NCBI RefSeq assembly: GCF_965263005.1
Contig: NZ_OZ253579.1
Location: forward strand, 1,736,001 to 1,800,000
Origin: Rariloculus sp965263005
GTDB lineage: Bacteria; Pseudomonadota; Gammaproteobacteria; Steroidobacterales; Rariloculaceae
DNA length: 64,000 nucleotides
Direction of reading: 5' to 3'
Position 1 is the stretch's first letter; the number at the start of each line of letters is the position of its first letter. Positions 17,997-26,281 of this stretch are shown piece by piece. The notes under the pieces were generated by a model. That model saw nothing but the letters and a program-made list of their open reading frames with translations, was not told the DNA's origin and ran no database searches. The translations under genes were made by a program, and so were the position numbers.

Positions 17997-19478
17997 TCAG
18001 ACGTTCAGCAGAAAATCGACGAGCAGCGGAACGGGCCGGCCCGTCGCGCCTTTGGAAGCCCCGGAAAGCCAGGCGGTGCCCGCGATGTCAAGATGGGCCC
18101 ACCCCGTGCGGTCGGCGAACCGCGACAGGAAATGCGCGGCGCTGCTCGCGCCGCCGTCGCGCGATCCAATATTCGCGACGTCCGCGAAGTTGCTTTTCAT
18201 GGCTTCGCCGTACTCGTCGTCGGCCGGCATGCGCCAGGCCTTGTCGAGCGATCGCTGGCCCGCCGCGAGCAGCCGTGCCGCGAGATCGTCGTCATTCGTG
18301 AACAATCCTGTATAGAGCCTGCCGAGCGCCACGACACAGGCGCCCGTCAGCGTCGCGACGTCGAGCACATAGCGAGGCTTGAAGCGTTTTGCGTACGTCA
18401 GCGCGTCGGCGAGGATCAGGCGTCCTTCGGCATCGGTGTTCAGGACCTCGATGGTTTGCCCGGACATGCTTTTGACGATATCGCCCGGCCTTGTCGCGCG
18501 GCTGCCGGGCATGTTCTCGCAGGCTGGAATCACGGCCACGACGTTGATCGCCGCTTGCAGCTCGCCCAGACTCTTCATTGTTCCGAGCACACCGGCCGCA
18601 CCGCACATGTCGAACTTCATCTCGTCGAGTTTCGCGGAAGGCTTGATCGAGATGCCGCCCGTGTCGAACGTAATGCCCTTGCCGCAGAGTGCAATCGGCG
18701 CTGTGCTTGCCGGTGCTCCTCGGTAGTTGAGTACGATGAGCCGCGCGGGCTCTTCGGCGCCGTGCGTAACCGATAGCAGCGCACCCATGCCCAGGCGCTC
18801 GATTTCGGGTTCGCCGAGAATCTCGATTTCGAAGTTGTCGTAGTCGTTCGCGATCGCCTGAGCAGCGCTTGCAAGGTGCGTCGGCGTGCAAACGTTGGCC
18901 GGACGGTTGCCGAGGTCGCGCGCGAGATTCACTCCGGCCGCGATAGCGGCGCCGTCGGCCGCGCCGCGCCGTGATTCCCGCGCCCCTTCGGCGTCTGCAA
19001 CCGGAAGCCCCAGCCGCGCCAGCTTGATCCTGGCATCCGACCTGCTTTTGAGTTCGTCGAAACGGTAGACCGTGGAACGGAACGTCTCTACGCTTATGCG
19101 CGCGGAGTAATAGGCACTGACGTCCGCCGCATCGGCGTATGCGAGATAACTGATCGCGTCGCGCATGCCCGTGTTGCGCAACGCGTCGGCCGCGGCTGAG
19201 AGGGCCGAACGCAACTGTTTGGCCCCGAAATCGTCGCTGTTCCCGCAGCCGACGAGCAGCGCGCTCGCAGCCGCCGTTCCGTTGAGGCCGTAGACGAGGG
19301 CCGTGCGGCCCACCGCGCCGCCCGCGTTGCCCGACTTGACGAAGCGCGCGATCTGACCGTCTGTTGCCGTGTCGAATTCCCTGGTCGCGCCCGGCAACGG
19401 GCCGTTTTCGAACAAAGGCAATATTGCGCACGCGGTCTTCTGGCTCGCCGGTGCTCCCCGCTTGACGGGAAACTGCAT
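17997..19478 (-). CDS. pepA: Leucyl aminopeptidase (M17)
   Basis: Cytosolic dizinc/manganese aminopeptidase of 493 aa; PepA also binds DNA in some bacteria. The metal-binding and catalytic segments are LCGKGITFDTGGISIKP (Lys and Asp), AAGVLGTM, VLNTDAEGRLILADAL (the M17 signature) and the later GASSAAHFLSRF. The N-terminal domain (to about residue 170) is variable, as expected. It is first in the pepA-holC-valS unit. Upstream, an ERIC-like element separates it from lptF. Confidence 0.97.
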   Translation of the reverse strand: MQFPVKRGAPASQKTACAILPLFENGPLPGATREFDTATDGQIARFVKSGNAGGAVGRTALVYGLNGTAAASALLVGCGNSDDFGAKQLRSALSAAADALRNTGMRDAISYLAYADAADVSAYYSARISVETFRSTVYRFDELKSRSDARIKLARLGLPVADAEGARESRRGAADGAAIAAGVNLARDLGNRPANVCTPTHLASAAQAIANDYDNFEIEILGEPEIERLGMGALLSVTHGAEEPARLIVLNYRGAPASTAPIALCGKGITFDTGGISIKPSAKLDEMKFDMCGAAGVLGTMKSLGELQAAINVVAVIPACENMPGSRATRPGDIVKSMSGQTIEVLNTDAEGRLILADALTYAKRFKPRYVLDVATLTGACVVALGRLYTGLFTNDDDLAARLLAAGQRSLDKAWRMPADDEYGEAMKSNFADVANIGSRDGGASSAAHFLSRFADRTGWAHLDIAGTAWLSGASKGATGRPVPLLVDFLLNV

Positions 19479-19519
19479 GGATGTTCTCCTCAGGCTATGT
19501 CGATTCGGCTAACGGCTGG

Positions 19520-19677
19520 CAGCTCGTGGCACAAGTCCCGCTGCGTTCGACCGACGATGCATCCCGGCCGTCTGCGTTGCTCGTCGGTCGAATATTCCCG
19601 ATATTCTCCCTCCTCGCGCCTTGCCGGCCGGGCGCCTCGCCGGTCTCGGCGCGACGCGCGACTTGTGCCACGAGCTG
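19520..19677. repeat. ERIC-like palindromic repeat, copy 2 (158 bp)
   Basis: The ends CAGCTCGTGGCACAAGTC and GACTTGTGCCACGAGCTG are perfect 18-base complements. Relative to the other copies both arms carry matching changes (CCCG to CTCG on the left, CGGG to CGAG on the right), so pairing was preserved. The inner stem GTTCGACCGACGA/TCGTCGGTCGAAT is retained. It fills most of the divergent pepA/lptF spacer; I see no clear promoter in the remaining bases. Confidence 0.88.
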
Positions 19678-19789
19678 CCGGATGCCGCTCGAACGGCAGC
19701 AGGCGGTTGCGTGCTTGCTGTTGACCGGCTTCCGGGGCGGCGGCTAGTGTACTCGATTCACTCCGGCCACTGGAAACGGGAGTCGCCGA

Positions 19790-20890
19790 TTGAGCCTGAT
19801 CAGCCGCTATATCTTTCGTGAAGCTCTCGGCAGCTCCGTTGGGGCCACCGCCGTGCTGCTGCTCATATTCATGGGCAATCAGTTTGCCGAGATTCTCGGC
19901 GACGCGGCCGCCGACAGGCTACCTAGAGACGTAGTGCTTGCGATATTCGGTCTGACGCTGCTCAGATACCTGACGCTGCTGTCGCCGATCGGCCTGCTGT
20001 TGGGGCTGATGCTCGCGCTGGCCCGCCTCAACCGCGATTCGGAGATGGCGGCGCTGTCGGCCTGCGGCGTGGGCACGGCAAAGCTGTTGCGGCCCATCAG
20101 CGTGTTGGCGATCCCGCTCGCGGTTCTCGTGACATGGCTTGCCCTGGTCAAGACGCCCGACGCAAGCCGCGAAATCGAGCAGATCAAATTCGAGGCCAAT
20201 GCCAGCATGGACCTTGGTCAGCTCGAGTCCGGCAAATTCATCACGCCGGATTCGGGACGAACCGTGTTGTACGCTCAGGAAGTCGACGGTGAGGAACTCC
20301 GGGACGTATTTCTTCAGCGTGAGCGCGACGGGCAAATCGTCGTGATCCTCGCGGACCGCGCCGAGCGGATACGGGACGCCGTCACTGGCGTGCCGACTCT
20401 GGTGTTTTATGACGGGCGCCGCTACGAAGGCATACCGGGACAAAGCGATTTCTCGATCGCGGAGTTCAGGGAGCACGGGATTCCGATACGCGCGGACACC
20501 GAGCAGGAATTCGTCGAGAGCGTGGAGATCCAGCCCACCGCAGCGCTTTTCGGATCGGATGATCCCGAGGACCGGGCCGAGCTTCAGTGGCGCCTGTCCG
20601 CGCCATTGTCGTTGTTGATACTCGGCGCTCTCGCGATTCCGTTGAGCCGGACGTCACCGCGGGACGGCCGGTATGCGCGCGTCGGTGTCGCGTTCCTGAT
20701 CTATCTGACTTACGCCAATACGCTTTCGATCGCGCGCGTCTGGGTCGAGCGGGACGAAGTGCCCGAGTGGCTCGGTCTGTGGTGGGTACACGTGACGCTC
20801 GCGGTAGTCGCGTCACTGCTCCTGTTTCGGGACTCCGGCGGGTTCGCGGGCTTGCGCGGAGCGCGGCCCGTAGCAGCGGCATCGACATGA
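19790..20890 (+). CDS. lptF: LPS export ABC transporter permease LptF
   Basis: Inner-membrane permease of the Lpt bridge, 366 aa. Transmembrane segments lie at the N-terminus (SSVGATAVLLLIFMGNQFAE and following) and C-terminus, flanking a periplasmic beta-jellyroll domain. ISRYIFREAL at the start and LTLLRYLTLLSPIGLLLGLM (first coupling helix) are typical, as is the SAPLSLLILGALAIPLSRTS segment before the last helices. It starts at TTG. The stop overlaps the lptG start (ATGA). It works with LptG and LptB2; lptB is not in the window. Confidence 0.95.
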   Translation: MSLISRYIFREALGSSVGATAVLLLIFMGNQFAEILGDAAADRLPRDVVLAIFGLTLLRYLTLLSPIGLLLGLMLALARLNRDSEMAALSACGVGTAKLLRPISVLAIPLAVLVTWLALVKTPDASREIEQIKFEANASMDLGQLESGKFITPDSGRTVLYAQEVDGEELRDVFLQRERDGQIVVILADRAERIRDAVTGVPTLVFYDGRRYEGIPGQSDFSIAEFREHGIPIRADTEQEFVESVEIQPTAALFGSDDPEDRAELQWRLSAPLSLLILGALAIPLSRTSPRDGRYARVGVAFLIYLTYANTLSIARVWVERDEVPEWLGLWWVHVTLAVVASLLLFRDSGGFAGLRGARPVAAAST

Positions 20891-21957
20891 GGCTGCTTCG
20901 CGCATACATCGTCGTCGCCATATTGCAGGGTGTCGCGCTCGTGCTCGCCGTGCTGGTTTGTGTTGGCGCGTTCATTGAGTTCGTCGGCCAGTTGGACGAT
21001 GTCGGCGTCGCGAACTATGGCCTCGCTGAAGTGGCGACGTACGTCGCGCTCCGAATTCCGCGATTGATCGTCGAGGTGCTGCCGATCGCCGCGCTGCTCG
21101 GTGCGCTGCTGAGCCTCGGTAATCTCGCCGTGCACCGCGAGCTCGTCGTCATGCGCGCGAGCGGCATCTCGCAGATGGGCCTGCTCAGCGCCGTGGCGTT
21201 TGCGGGGTTCATGCTGCTGGTCGTCATGGTTCTGCTCGGCGAGTCGCTGGCTCCGTCGCTCGGGGCGTATGCGCGGGAGATGCGAACGCGGGCTCTGCTC
21301 GACGATGTCGGTCTCGCGGCGGGGGAGTCGACGTGGCTCAAGGATGGGGACAGGATCATCAACTTGCGAAGGCCGGCCGGAGGGCCGAGCTTCGGCCGCG
21401 AGGTGTTCCTGTTCGATCTGGCCGAGGACGGGACACTGCAGCAGGTCGCGCGCGCCGACTCGACCGACATCGATTTGGACAATCAGCTCGTACTCGTCAA
21501 TTATCAGGAAACGGCGTTCTCGCCCGAAGGTATGACCGTGCGCCGCGAGCGCGACGCGCGCCGCAATTTCTCATTGAGCCCCGATCTTCTCGGTCTATCC
21601 ATCGTGCGCGAGGATCTGCTGGACACGCGCAGCCTGGAGCGCTACATCGGGTATCTGCGGGATAATGAGCTCGATGCGGACCGTTACCTGGTCGCGTACT
21701 GGGCCCGTATCGCAAACGCCGTGTCCGTCGTGCTCATGACAGTGCTAGCTCTGCCGTTCGTGTTCGGCGGCCTGCGCTCCGCCGGCGCGGGCGCGAGACT
21801 CGTCGTCGGCCTTGTCATCGGACTGAGCTACTACGGGCTCGGCGAGGTATTCGCCAACAGCGGCGAAGTTTTCGATCTCGATCCGCTGCTCGTTGCGTGG
21901 ACGCCAAGCGCGCTGTTGTTCCTCGTGACGCTCGGCGCCCTGGTCCGCGTCCGCTAG
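20887..21957 (+). CDS. lptG: LPS export ABC transporter permease LptG
   Basis: Partner permease of LptF, 356 aa. MRLLRAYIVVAILQGVALVL opens the first helix. PRLIVEVLPIAALLGALLSL and LAVHRELVVMRASGISQMGL form the conserved coupling-helix region. The periplasmic jellyroll spans about residues 135-265, and the last three helices follow ARIANAVSVVLMTVLALPFV. GLSYYGLGEVFANSGEV near the end matches the family. It is translationally coupled to lptF. Confidence 0.95.
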   Translation: MRLLRAYIVVAILQGVALVLAVLVCVGAFIEFVGQLDDVGVANYGLAEVATYVALRIPRLIVEVLPIAALLGALLSLGNLAVHRELVVMRASGISQMGLLSAVAFAGFMLLVVMVLLGESLAPSLGAYAREMRTRALLDDVGLAAGESTWLKDGDRIINLRRPAGGPSFGREVFLFDLAEDGTLQQVARADSTDIDLDNQLVLVNYQETAFSPEGMTVRRERDARRNFSLSPDLLGLSIVREDLLDTRSLERYIGYLRDNELDADRYLVAYWARIANAVSVVLMTVLALPFVFGGLRSAGAGARLVVGLVIGLSYYGLGEVFANSGEVFDLDPLLVAWTPSALLFLVTLGALVRVR

Positions 21958-22411
21958 TGCTTTCACCTGACGTATTGACCTCAAGTATTTCAGGGGCCCG
22001 CCGTGAGTCTCGAGTAGCCGGCGTGGGCAAAGCCCCTCCTTTCGCGGGCCGCCGCTTGCGCCTCAAGGCTGTAACGCCGCGCCGCAACGCCTCGACGCCC
22101 TCGCGACGAACGCCGATGAGATATATGGGTCAAGCAGCCTGTCAAGCAGGTATATCCTTCGCCGGTAGCGGAATTCTTTCCACAAACTGGCTGAGACGTC
22201 ACAAAACCGTCATCTTGGTGAACATTTGTCAGGTTAAAGTTCTGTTAACGGATATAAGCTACTGTTTATTAACAATATGTAGTGGTTTTCTGCATTGTGG
22301 CTGTTTTCGGGCCTCTTCGAGAGTGTTCTTCTAAGCCCATGGTTGGCAAGAGTTTTCCACTGACTTATCCACATGCGTAGTGTTCCTCGTTCGTACGCGG
22401 CGGGGCTCGGA
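21958..22411. other. AT-rich intergenic region after lptG with DnaA-box-like sites
   Basis: No gene is seen. The left part holds dispersed-repeat copy 3 (core 22104-22127). From about 22176 the GC content drops visibly. Three same-strand DnaA-box-like nonamers flank an AT-rich core: CTTTCCACA at 22176, TTTTCCACT at 22353 and a perfect TTATCCACA at 22365. The core contains GGATATAAGCTACTGTTTAT and TTAACAATATG. This could be a replication-linked site or simply an AT-rich spacer. Confidence 0.45.
22104..22127 (+). repeat. Short dispersed repeat, copy 3
   Basis: Core CGACGAACGCCGATGAGATA followed by TATG, preceded by CTCGACGCCCTCG. It matches the copies at 841 and 8460 in sequence and orientation. 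Confidence 0.5.
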
Positions 22412-22516
22412 TCAACCCTCGATCGGCTTGGCGCGGTCGCGAATCCTGAGGGTCGATGTGGCATTCAACGGGCAGTTCGTGGCGGCCTCCCGGTCGGTAT
22501 ACCGCTTGCGCTTCAT
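22412..22516 (-). CDS. Short hypothetical ORF (34 aa)
   Basis: The ATG has a good GGAG ribosome site eight bases upstream. The product begins MKRKRYTDREAATNCPLNAT and is basic and Thr/Arg-rich, with no domain I can name. The opening MKRKRYT resembles the start of IS3-type OrfA proteins, so it could be an insertion-sequence scrap. It lies downstream of, and co-directional with, the 102 aa membrane protein gene. Coding status is uncertain. Confidence 0.22.
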   Translation of the reverse strand: MKRKRYTDREAATNCPLNATSTLRIRDRAKPIEG

Positions 22517-22675
22517 GTCGGGATCTCCTCACAGTCAAATTGCGAGAAAATCCCGCATCGCGCTTGGCTCGGCTTGTGGGGATACGGTCAATCCCGCGGC
22601 GCATCGCCGGCATCGCCGCTTGCTCGCCGTCGCTGCCGCGCCCGGACCGTTCAAATGGGGCGCCGGACGGAACAG

Positions 22676-22984
22676 CTACTCTTCGCTGAGCTCTTCGATC
22701 ACGACGGGCGAGGCATCGAATTTGACGGCGATGTCGGCTGAGGGAGGTTCGACTGCAATGGTCGGGCCGGAGCCTTCGTAAGGGAGCTGGGTCCTCTCGG
22801 GCGGCAGAGCAGGATCGCGGAACTCGGGTCTTCGCCAGCCATCGGGTGCCGGGATGAAATCCACGATTCTGTAGTAACGCGTGGGATCGCGTTCGCGAAA
22901 CTTCTGCGCGACCTCGCTCATCCCGAGCAGTATCGTGAATGTGATGAGCGCGCCGCCGATCGATGCTATGACCAGTCGTGTCAC
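22676..22984 (-). CDS. Single-pass membrane protein, hypothetical (TonB N-terminus-like)
   Basis: 102 aa with one N-terminal transmembrane helix (LVIASIGGALITFTILLGM) followed by a periplasmic tail. The tail RDPTRYYRIVDFIPAPDGWR then Pro-rich RDPALPPERTQLPYEG resembles the N-terminal half of TonB-type energy transducers, but no TonB C-terminal domain follows. It may be a truncated TonB paralogue or an unrelated anchor protein. It ends in an acidic VVIEELSEE. Similarity is by eye only. Confidence 0.5.
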   Translation of the reverse strand: MTRLVIASIGGALITFTILLGMSEVAQKFRERDPTRYYRIVDFIPAPDGWRRPEFRDPALPPERTQLPYEGSGPTIAVEPPSADIAVKFDASPVVIEELSEE

Positions 22985-23063
22985 TTTTTCGTGTGATTCG
23001 CGGGAAAGCTACACGACATCGTACTAGATTCCCGGCCGAAACGCCGCTGCGGCTTGACTTGGA

Positions 23064-23137
23064 AGCCCGTGGCGAAAGCCCCGCTGCATGGGGCGGAAGA
23101 CCGCCTCGCCGGTCTCCGTGCAACGCCGGGCTGTTGC
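23064..23137. repeat. Degenerate, internally deleted ERIC-like repeat (copy 5)
   Basis: The left end AGCCCGTGGCGAAAGCCCCG and the right portion CGCCTCGCCGGTCTCCGTG match the family elements, but the central stem (TTCGACCGACGA) is missing. It lies within the 310-base non-coding stretch between the small membrane protein and the next small gene. Confidence 0.4.
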
Positions 23138-23297
23138 CTTGGGCTACAGGGCCCGCTACAGGCTCACCGCCCGGTGGATGCACTCTCTTCGTCAAGGCCA
23201 AAGTCCCGTTGGACGAAGAGCTGCATTGCCCGGAGGGTCCCGTTCTTGCTATTCTGAACGTTCGTTTCCCGGCGTGTCGGCCCGTAACGAGAACGAT

Positions 23298-23567
23298 ATG
23301 AGTTGGCGTAAGCAGAACGACAAGCCGTTCGAGTTTCGGTCAGTCCACGAGTCCGAGCCACCGGACGGTGGTCAAGGCAACGATTGGGTGCGTTACGAGA
23401 TCGTGCAAGGCCCTAATGTGATCACCGGTTATCGCCAGGGTTCGTTGCAATCGATCCAGGAGATCGCCGAAAAAATCGTCGTCGGCCTCAACGAGCGGCG
23501 ATCGCCCAAGCGCGGGCGCGTGCAATTGACCCGGCTCAACAAGGCGACCAAGGTACGCGCATCGTAG
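23298..23567 (+). CDS. Conserved small hypothetical protein (89 aa)
   Basis: Starts MSWRKQNDKPFEFRSVHESE. A compact middle segment, WVRYEIVQGPNVITGYRQGS, leads into a predicted helix SIQEIAEKIVVGLNERR and a basic tail. It has no signal peptide or membrane segment and is probably cytoplasmic. The composition and internal pattern look like a real, conserved protein, but I do not recognise the family. A longer reading to 23088 would include repeat-derived codons and was not used. Confidence 0.6.
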   Translation: MSWRKQNDKPFEFRSVHESEPPDGGQGNDWVRYEIVQGPNVITGYRQGSLQSIQEIAEKIVVGLNERRSPKRGRVQLTRLNKATKVRAS

Positions 23568-23579
23568 TCCGCCCCCGGG

Positions 23580-23737
23580 CAGCCCGTGGCACAAGTCCCC
23601 CTGCATTCGACCGGCGATGCATCCCCGCTGGCTGCGTTGCTCGTCGGTCGAATATTCCCGATTTTCTCGCTCCTCGCGCCTTGCCGGCCGGGCGCCTCGC
23701 CGGTCTCAGTGCGACGCAGGACTTGCGCCACGGGCTG
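23580..23737. repeat. ERIC-like palindromic repeat, copy 3 (158 bp)
   Basis: The ends CAGCCCGTGGCACAAGTCC and GGACTTGCGCCACGGGCTG pair with one mismatch. The inner arm is ATTCGACCGGCGA/TCGTCGGTCGAAT. It begins 13 bases after the stop of the 89 aa gene and marks the left boundary of the accessory region. Confidence 0.85.
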
Positions 23738-23782
23738 CTGGCCAGTCACGACTACTCCTTCGCATCCCCGGTACGCGGCGCT

Positions 23783-23830
23783 TCAAACGATCGTGAAGCC
23801 CCCGTTGATGCGAATGTTCTGGCCGACGCC
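23783..23830 (-). pseudogene. C-terminal scrap of a short-chain dehydrogenase
   Basis: Only the last dozen codons are recognisable: GQNIRINGGFTIV then stop. This is the usual C-terminus of SDR-family oxidoreductases (V-T-G-Q-x-I-x-V-D-G-G). Upstream codons (TQATFHMGV) no longer match the family. It sits just after ERIC-like copy 3. Confidence 0.3.
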
Positions 23831-23953
23831 CATATGGAACGTCGCTTGCGTCGCTTTGACAGCAGTGCAGCTTGCGGTGCGGGCGATTAAGCGCGCCGCG
23901 AGCGATATACTGCCGTGGGCGGATTGTCCGCCTGCATGCCGGGGAGAAAGCTC

Positions 23954-25153
23954 ATGTCCAGAATGATTGCCGCGGCCTTTGCGGCCCTTGTGTTTGCAGG
24001 CTCCGCATCGGCCCACCATGGTTTCGGCCGCTTCGATCGAAGCCGTGAGATCCAGGTCGAGGGGACGGTGACGGGGATCGACTTCGTCAATCCGCACGCC
24101 TACGTGTATTTCGATGCCGTCGGGCCGGACGGCGAAGTCCTCGAGATGCGTTGCGAAATGCGCGCCGCGACCGTGCTGCGACGCTCCGGCTGGTCAGCCG
24201 AGATGTTCGTCGACGGCACGCACATCGCGGTCGACGGCCGCCCGCATCGCGACGACCCGGCCTCGTGCTACGTGGAGACGCTCGCGCTCGGCGACGATGA
24301 GATCCTCGAGCGCTACCAGCAACTTGGCGAAGCGGCAGCTCCGGCCGAGCGTGCCGACCGGCCCGCACGTTTGCCGAGCGGCGTGCCCAACCTTGCCGGC
24401 GATTGGGCGCAGGAACAGTACCTCATGGCGCGCCCGCCCCGGGGCGGCGGCGCGCTCGTGCCGAAGAGCCTGATCGAGGCCGTCAACGCCGGCGAGATCG
24501 CACCCGAGGATGTTCCCGAATCGGACTGGGGCGCCCGTCCGGTGACCTATACAGAAGCCGGCATGGCAGCCGCCGTCGAACGCGCCAACGCGCCGCCAGG
24601 ATCGGCGCCGCGCCTGCGCTGCGAGATCACGAGCATCCTGTTCGACTGGACCTTCGACGGTCCTATCAATCGCATCACTCAGAGCGAGGATACGATCACG
24701 ATCGAGTATGGCCGCGGTCTGACCCGCACCGTCCATATGGACATGGAAGATCACCCGGCGACGATCGTGCCCAGTCGCGGCGGGCATTCGATCGGCCGCT
24801 GGGACGGCGACACGCTGGTCGTCGACACGGTCGGATTCGAGCCCGGCATCCTCGCGGGAATGGCGCCCATTGTATCGGCGACGACGATCGACGACGACGC
24901 GGCCGGAATCGAGCCCGCCACGTCCGCCGGACCTGTTACCCACAGCGGCGAGCTGCACGTCGTCGAACGCTTCACGCTCGATCCGGAAACGATGGCGCTG
25001 AAGCGCGATTACGCCGCCGAGGATGCCCTGTATTTTGCCGACCCATATGTCGGCTCCGCCGTCGTGTTCCCGGCCGACGCACAGTTCGCGGTCGATCAAT
25101 GCAAGGAGTTGGCCTACGAGTACATCACGCCCGCGGAGGGCGAGGGGCAATAG
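23954..25153 (+). CDS. Secreted DUF6152 + WDGDTLVV-domain fusion protein
   Basis: 399 aa. The signal peptide MSRMIAAAFAALVFAGSASA precedes mature HHGFGRFDRSREIQVEG. The DUF6152-like module (about residues 21-120) has IDFVNPHAYVYFDAVG. A second module then carries LRCEITSI, the motif SIGRWDGDTLVVDTVGFEPG at about residue 280 and a late Cys in VDQCKELAYEY. The mature N-terminus is His-His, with another His in NPH. Families of this type are of unknown function; location should be periplasmic or extracellular. A clear ribosome site (GGGGAGAAAG) precedes the ATG. It is one of four fusions of these modules in the window. Confidence 0.8.
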   Translation: MSRMIAAAFAALVFAGSASAHHGFGRFDRSREIQVEGTVTGIDFVNPHAYVYFDAVGPDGEVLEMRCEMRAATVLRRSGWSAEMFVDGTHIAVDGRPHRDDPASCYVETLALGDDEILERYQQLGEAAAPAERADRPARLPSGVPNLAGDWAQEQYLMARPPRGGGALVPKSLIEAVNAGEIAPEDVPESDWGARPVTYTEAGMAAAVERANAPPGSAPRLRCEITSILFDWTFDGPINRITQSEDTITIEYGRGLTRTVHMDMEDHPATIVPSRGGHSIGRWDGDTLVVDTVGFEPGILAGMAPIVSATTIDDDAAGIEPATSAGPVTHSGELHVVERFTLDPETMALKRDYAAEDALYFADPYVGSAVVFPADAQFAVDQCKELAYEYITPAEGEGQ

Positions 25154-25177
25154 CCGGCGCCTGGACACCGACCGCAA

Positions 25178-25340
25178 ATGTGGCGCAATTTCCTTGGAGC
25201 CTGCCGGTGGCCCGCAATATCCGTCTGCGCGTTTCTGCTGGCTACGGCCGACGCAGACGACCGCTCAGTGGCGCCGAAGGTATCCGAATTTCAGTTTGCC
25301 CGACTGGCTTTCGGCGCTGCTGTTGCCGGCCGTGTAACCC
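25178..25340 (+). pseudogene. N-terminal remnant of a secreted protein (possibly DUF4159 type)
   Basis: MWRNFLGACRWPAISVCAFL gives a signal-like start, followed by APKVSEFQFARLAFGAA. That resembles the N-terminus of DUF4159 proteins (xEFxFxRLxY), after which the sequence becomes basic and meaningless and runs antisense into the next gene. A DUF4159 C-terminal fragment lies elsewhere at 43.1-43.3 kb. Weak assignment. Confidence 0.22.
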
Positions 25341-25402
25341 GCCACAAGCGGGGCGAACAGCGCCGCCAGTCAACTTCCGATTCCACCGGTCGTGTCGCCT
25401 AC

Positions 25403-25855
25403 CTATTGCTCGGCCGAGCCGATGAATGTTTTGCTGATAATTTTCCACCCCGTTCCATCATCGATCAGATGAAAGTAATTGGTGAAACTCATGTTGCCAG
25501 GAAATCCCGTTTCCGTGAGCGTCACCGCGGCCACCTGCCCATCCATCTCGACGCTGACGATTTGCGACCGATACTCCGCGCCTGAGTCCCTCAGCCGAAG
25601 GTTTTCCATGTCCTCGATAAACGGCGTGGGGTCGGCCACGATCAGTTGATCGCCGAGGTAGCCGTTCATGACCGCTCTGTCATGGAACACGCTGCGCAGT
25701 TTGTCGCCATCCCCCTCGTACGTTCCCTGCGTGTACAACTCGATTACCTCGTCAATGCTTGCCGCTTCAGGTGCTGGCGCCTGCGGGTACCCAATCGCGG
25801 GCAGCAACAGCGATGACAGCAATACCGCGCCAATCCACTTCTCGACCAAATTCAT
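25403..25855 (-). CDS. Secreted NTF2-like / putative lumazine-binding family protein
   Basis: 150 aa. A signal peptide (AVLLSSLLLPAIGYPQA) is followed by an NTF2-like cone domain: IDEVIELYTQGTYEGDGDKL, FHDRAVMNGYLGDQL, then VAAVTLTETGFPGNMSFTNY and WKIISKTFIG at the end. The pattern VIELYxxGTYxGDxxxLRxxFHxxA matches the putative lumazine-binding proteins. These are usually encoded with small enzymes and may be non-enzymatic. It is co-directional with and just downstream of the RidA remnant, so the two probably once formed an operon. Confidence 0.75.
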   Translation of the reverse strand: MNLVEKWIGAVLLSSLLLPAIGYPQAPAPEAASIDEVIELYTQGTYEGDGDKLRSVFHDRAVMNGYLGDQLIVADPTPFIEDMENLRLRDSGAEYRSQIVSVEMDGQVAAVTLTETGFPGNMSFTNYFHLIDDGTGWKIISKTFIGSAEQ

Positions 25856-25874
25856 TTTCTATCCCCTCATCGAA

Positions 25875-26060
25875 CTATTGGGCGATGACTCCAATACACT
25901 CGATCTTCACGCGACCGCCGAGCGCCAGACCGCTCGTCCCCAAGACGCTTCGCGCCGGCAGATTTTCGCCGAAGAACATCACGTGGACCACGTTCATCTG
26001 ATCCCATTTTGCCATGTCCGCAAGTAAAACGCGCACTTCACGACCCGCTCCATGGACTGC
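25875..26060 (-). pseudogene. RidA/YjgF family deaminase, truncated and frameshifted
   Basis: The C-terminal half is intact: ADMAKWDQMNVVHVMFFG and PARSVLGTSGLALGGRVKIE match RidA enamine deaminases. Upstream, SMERVVKCAFYL is in another frame, so there is a frameshift near 26040, and the helix AEQTRQVLENLKAVLEAAG expected before it is missing. The 5' end meets a 41 bp insertion-sequence scar (26060-26100). Non-functional. Confidence 0.6.
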
Positions 26061-26100
26061 TCGGCGATGGGGATGTCGGCATATGAGGTACACGGCCCCG
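26060..26100 (+). mobile_element. Insertion-sequence end remnant (41 bp), copy 1
   Basis: It contains GGCATATGAGGTACACGGCC, the start-codon context of an IS481/IS3-like transposase. It matches 37 of 41 bases of the segment at 39593-39633 (opposite strand), where a longer transposase piece survives. It abuts the broken RidA gene. Confidence 0.5.
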
Positions 26101-26281
26101 TGGACAAGGCATGCACAACTCCGCCAGTGGCGAGACCCAACGCAAGACTTCAAGAGTTGAATCTGGCAGCATATTGAGGAACAACGGATTCCACCTTAAA
26201 TTAGCTGCCAAACTGTCCAGCGTTTGGCGTCCACTTCTCCTACGCGAACTGTCACCCTGAACACGCTGGAGGGCGCCGTAC

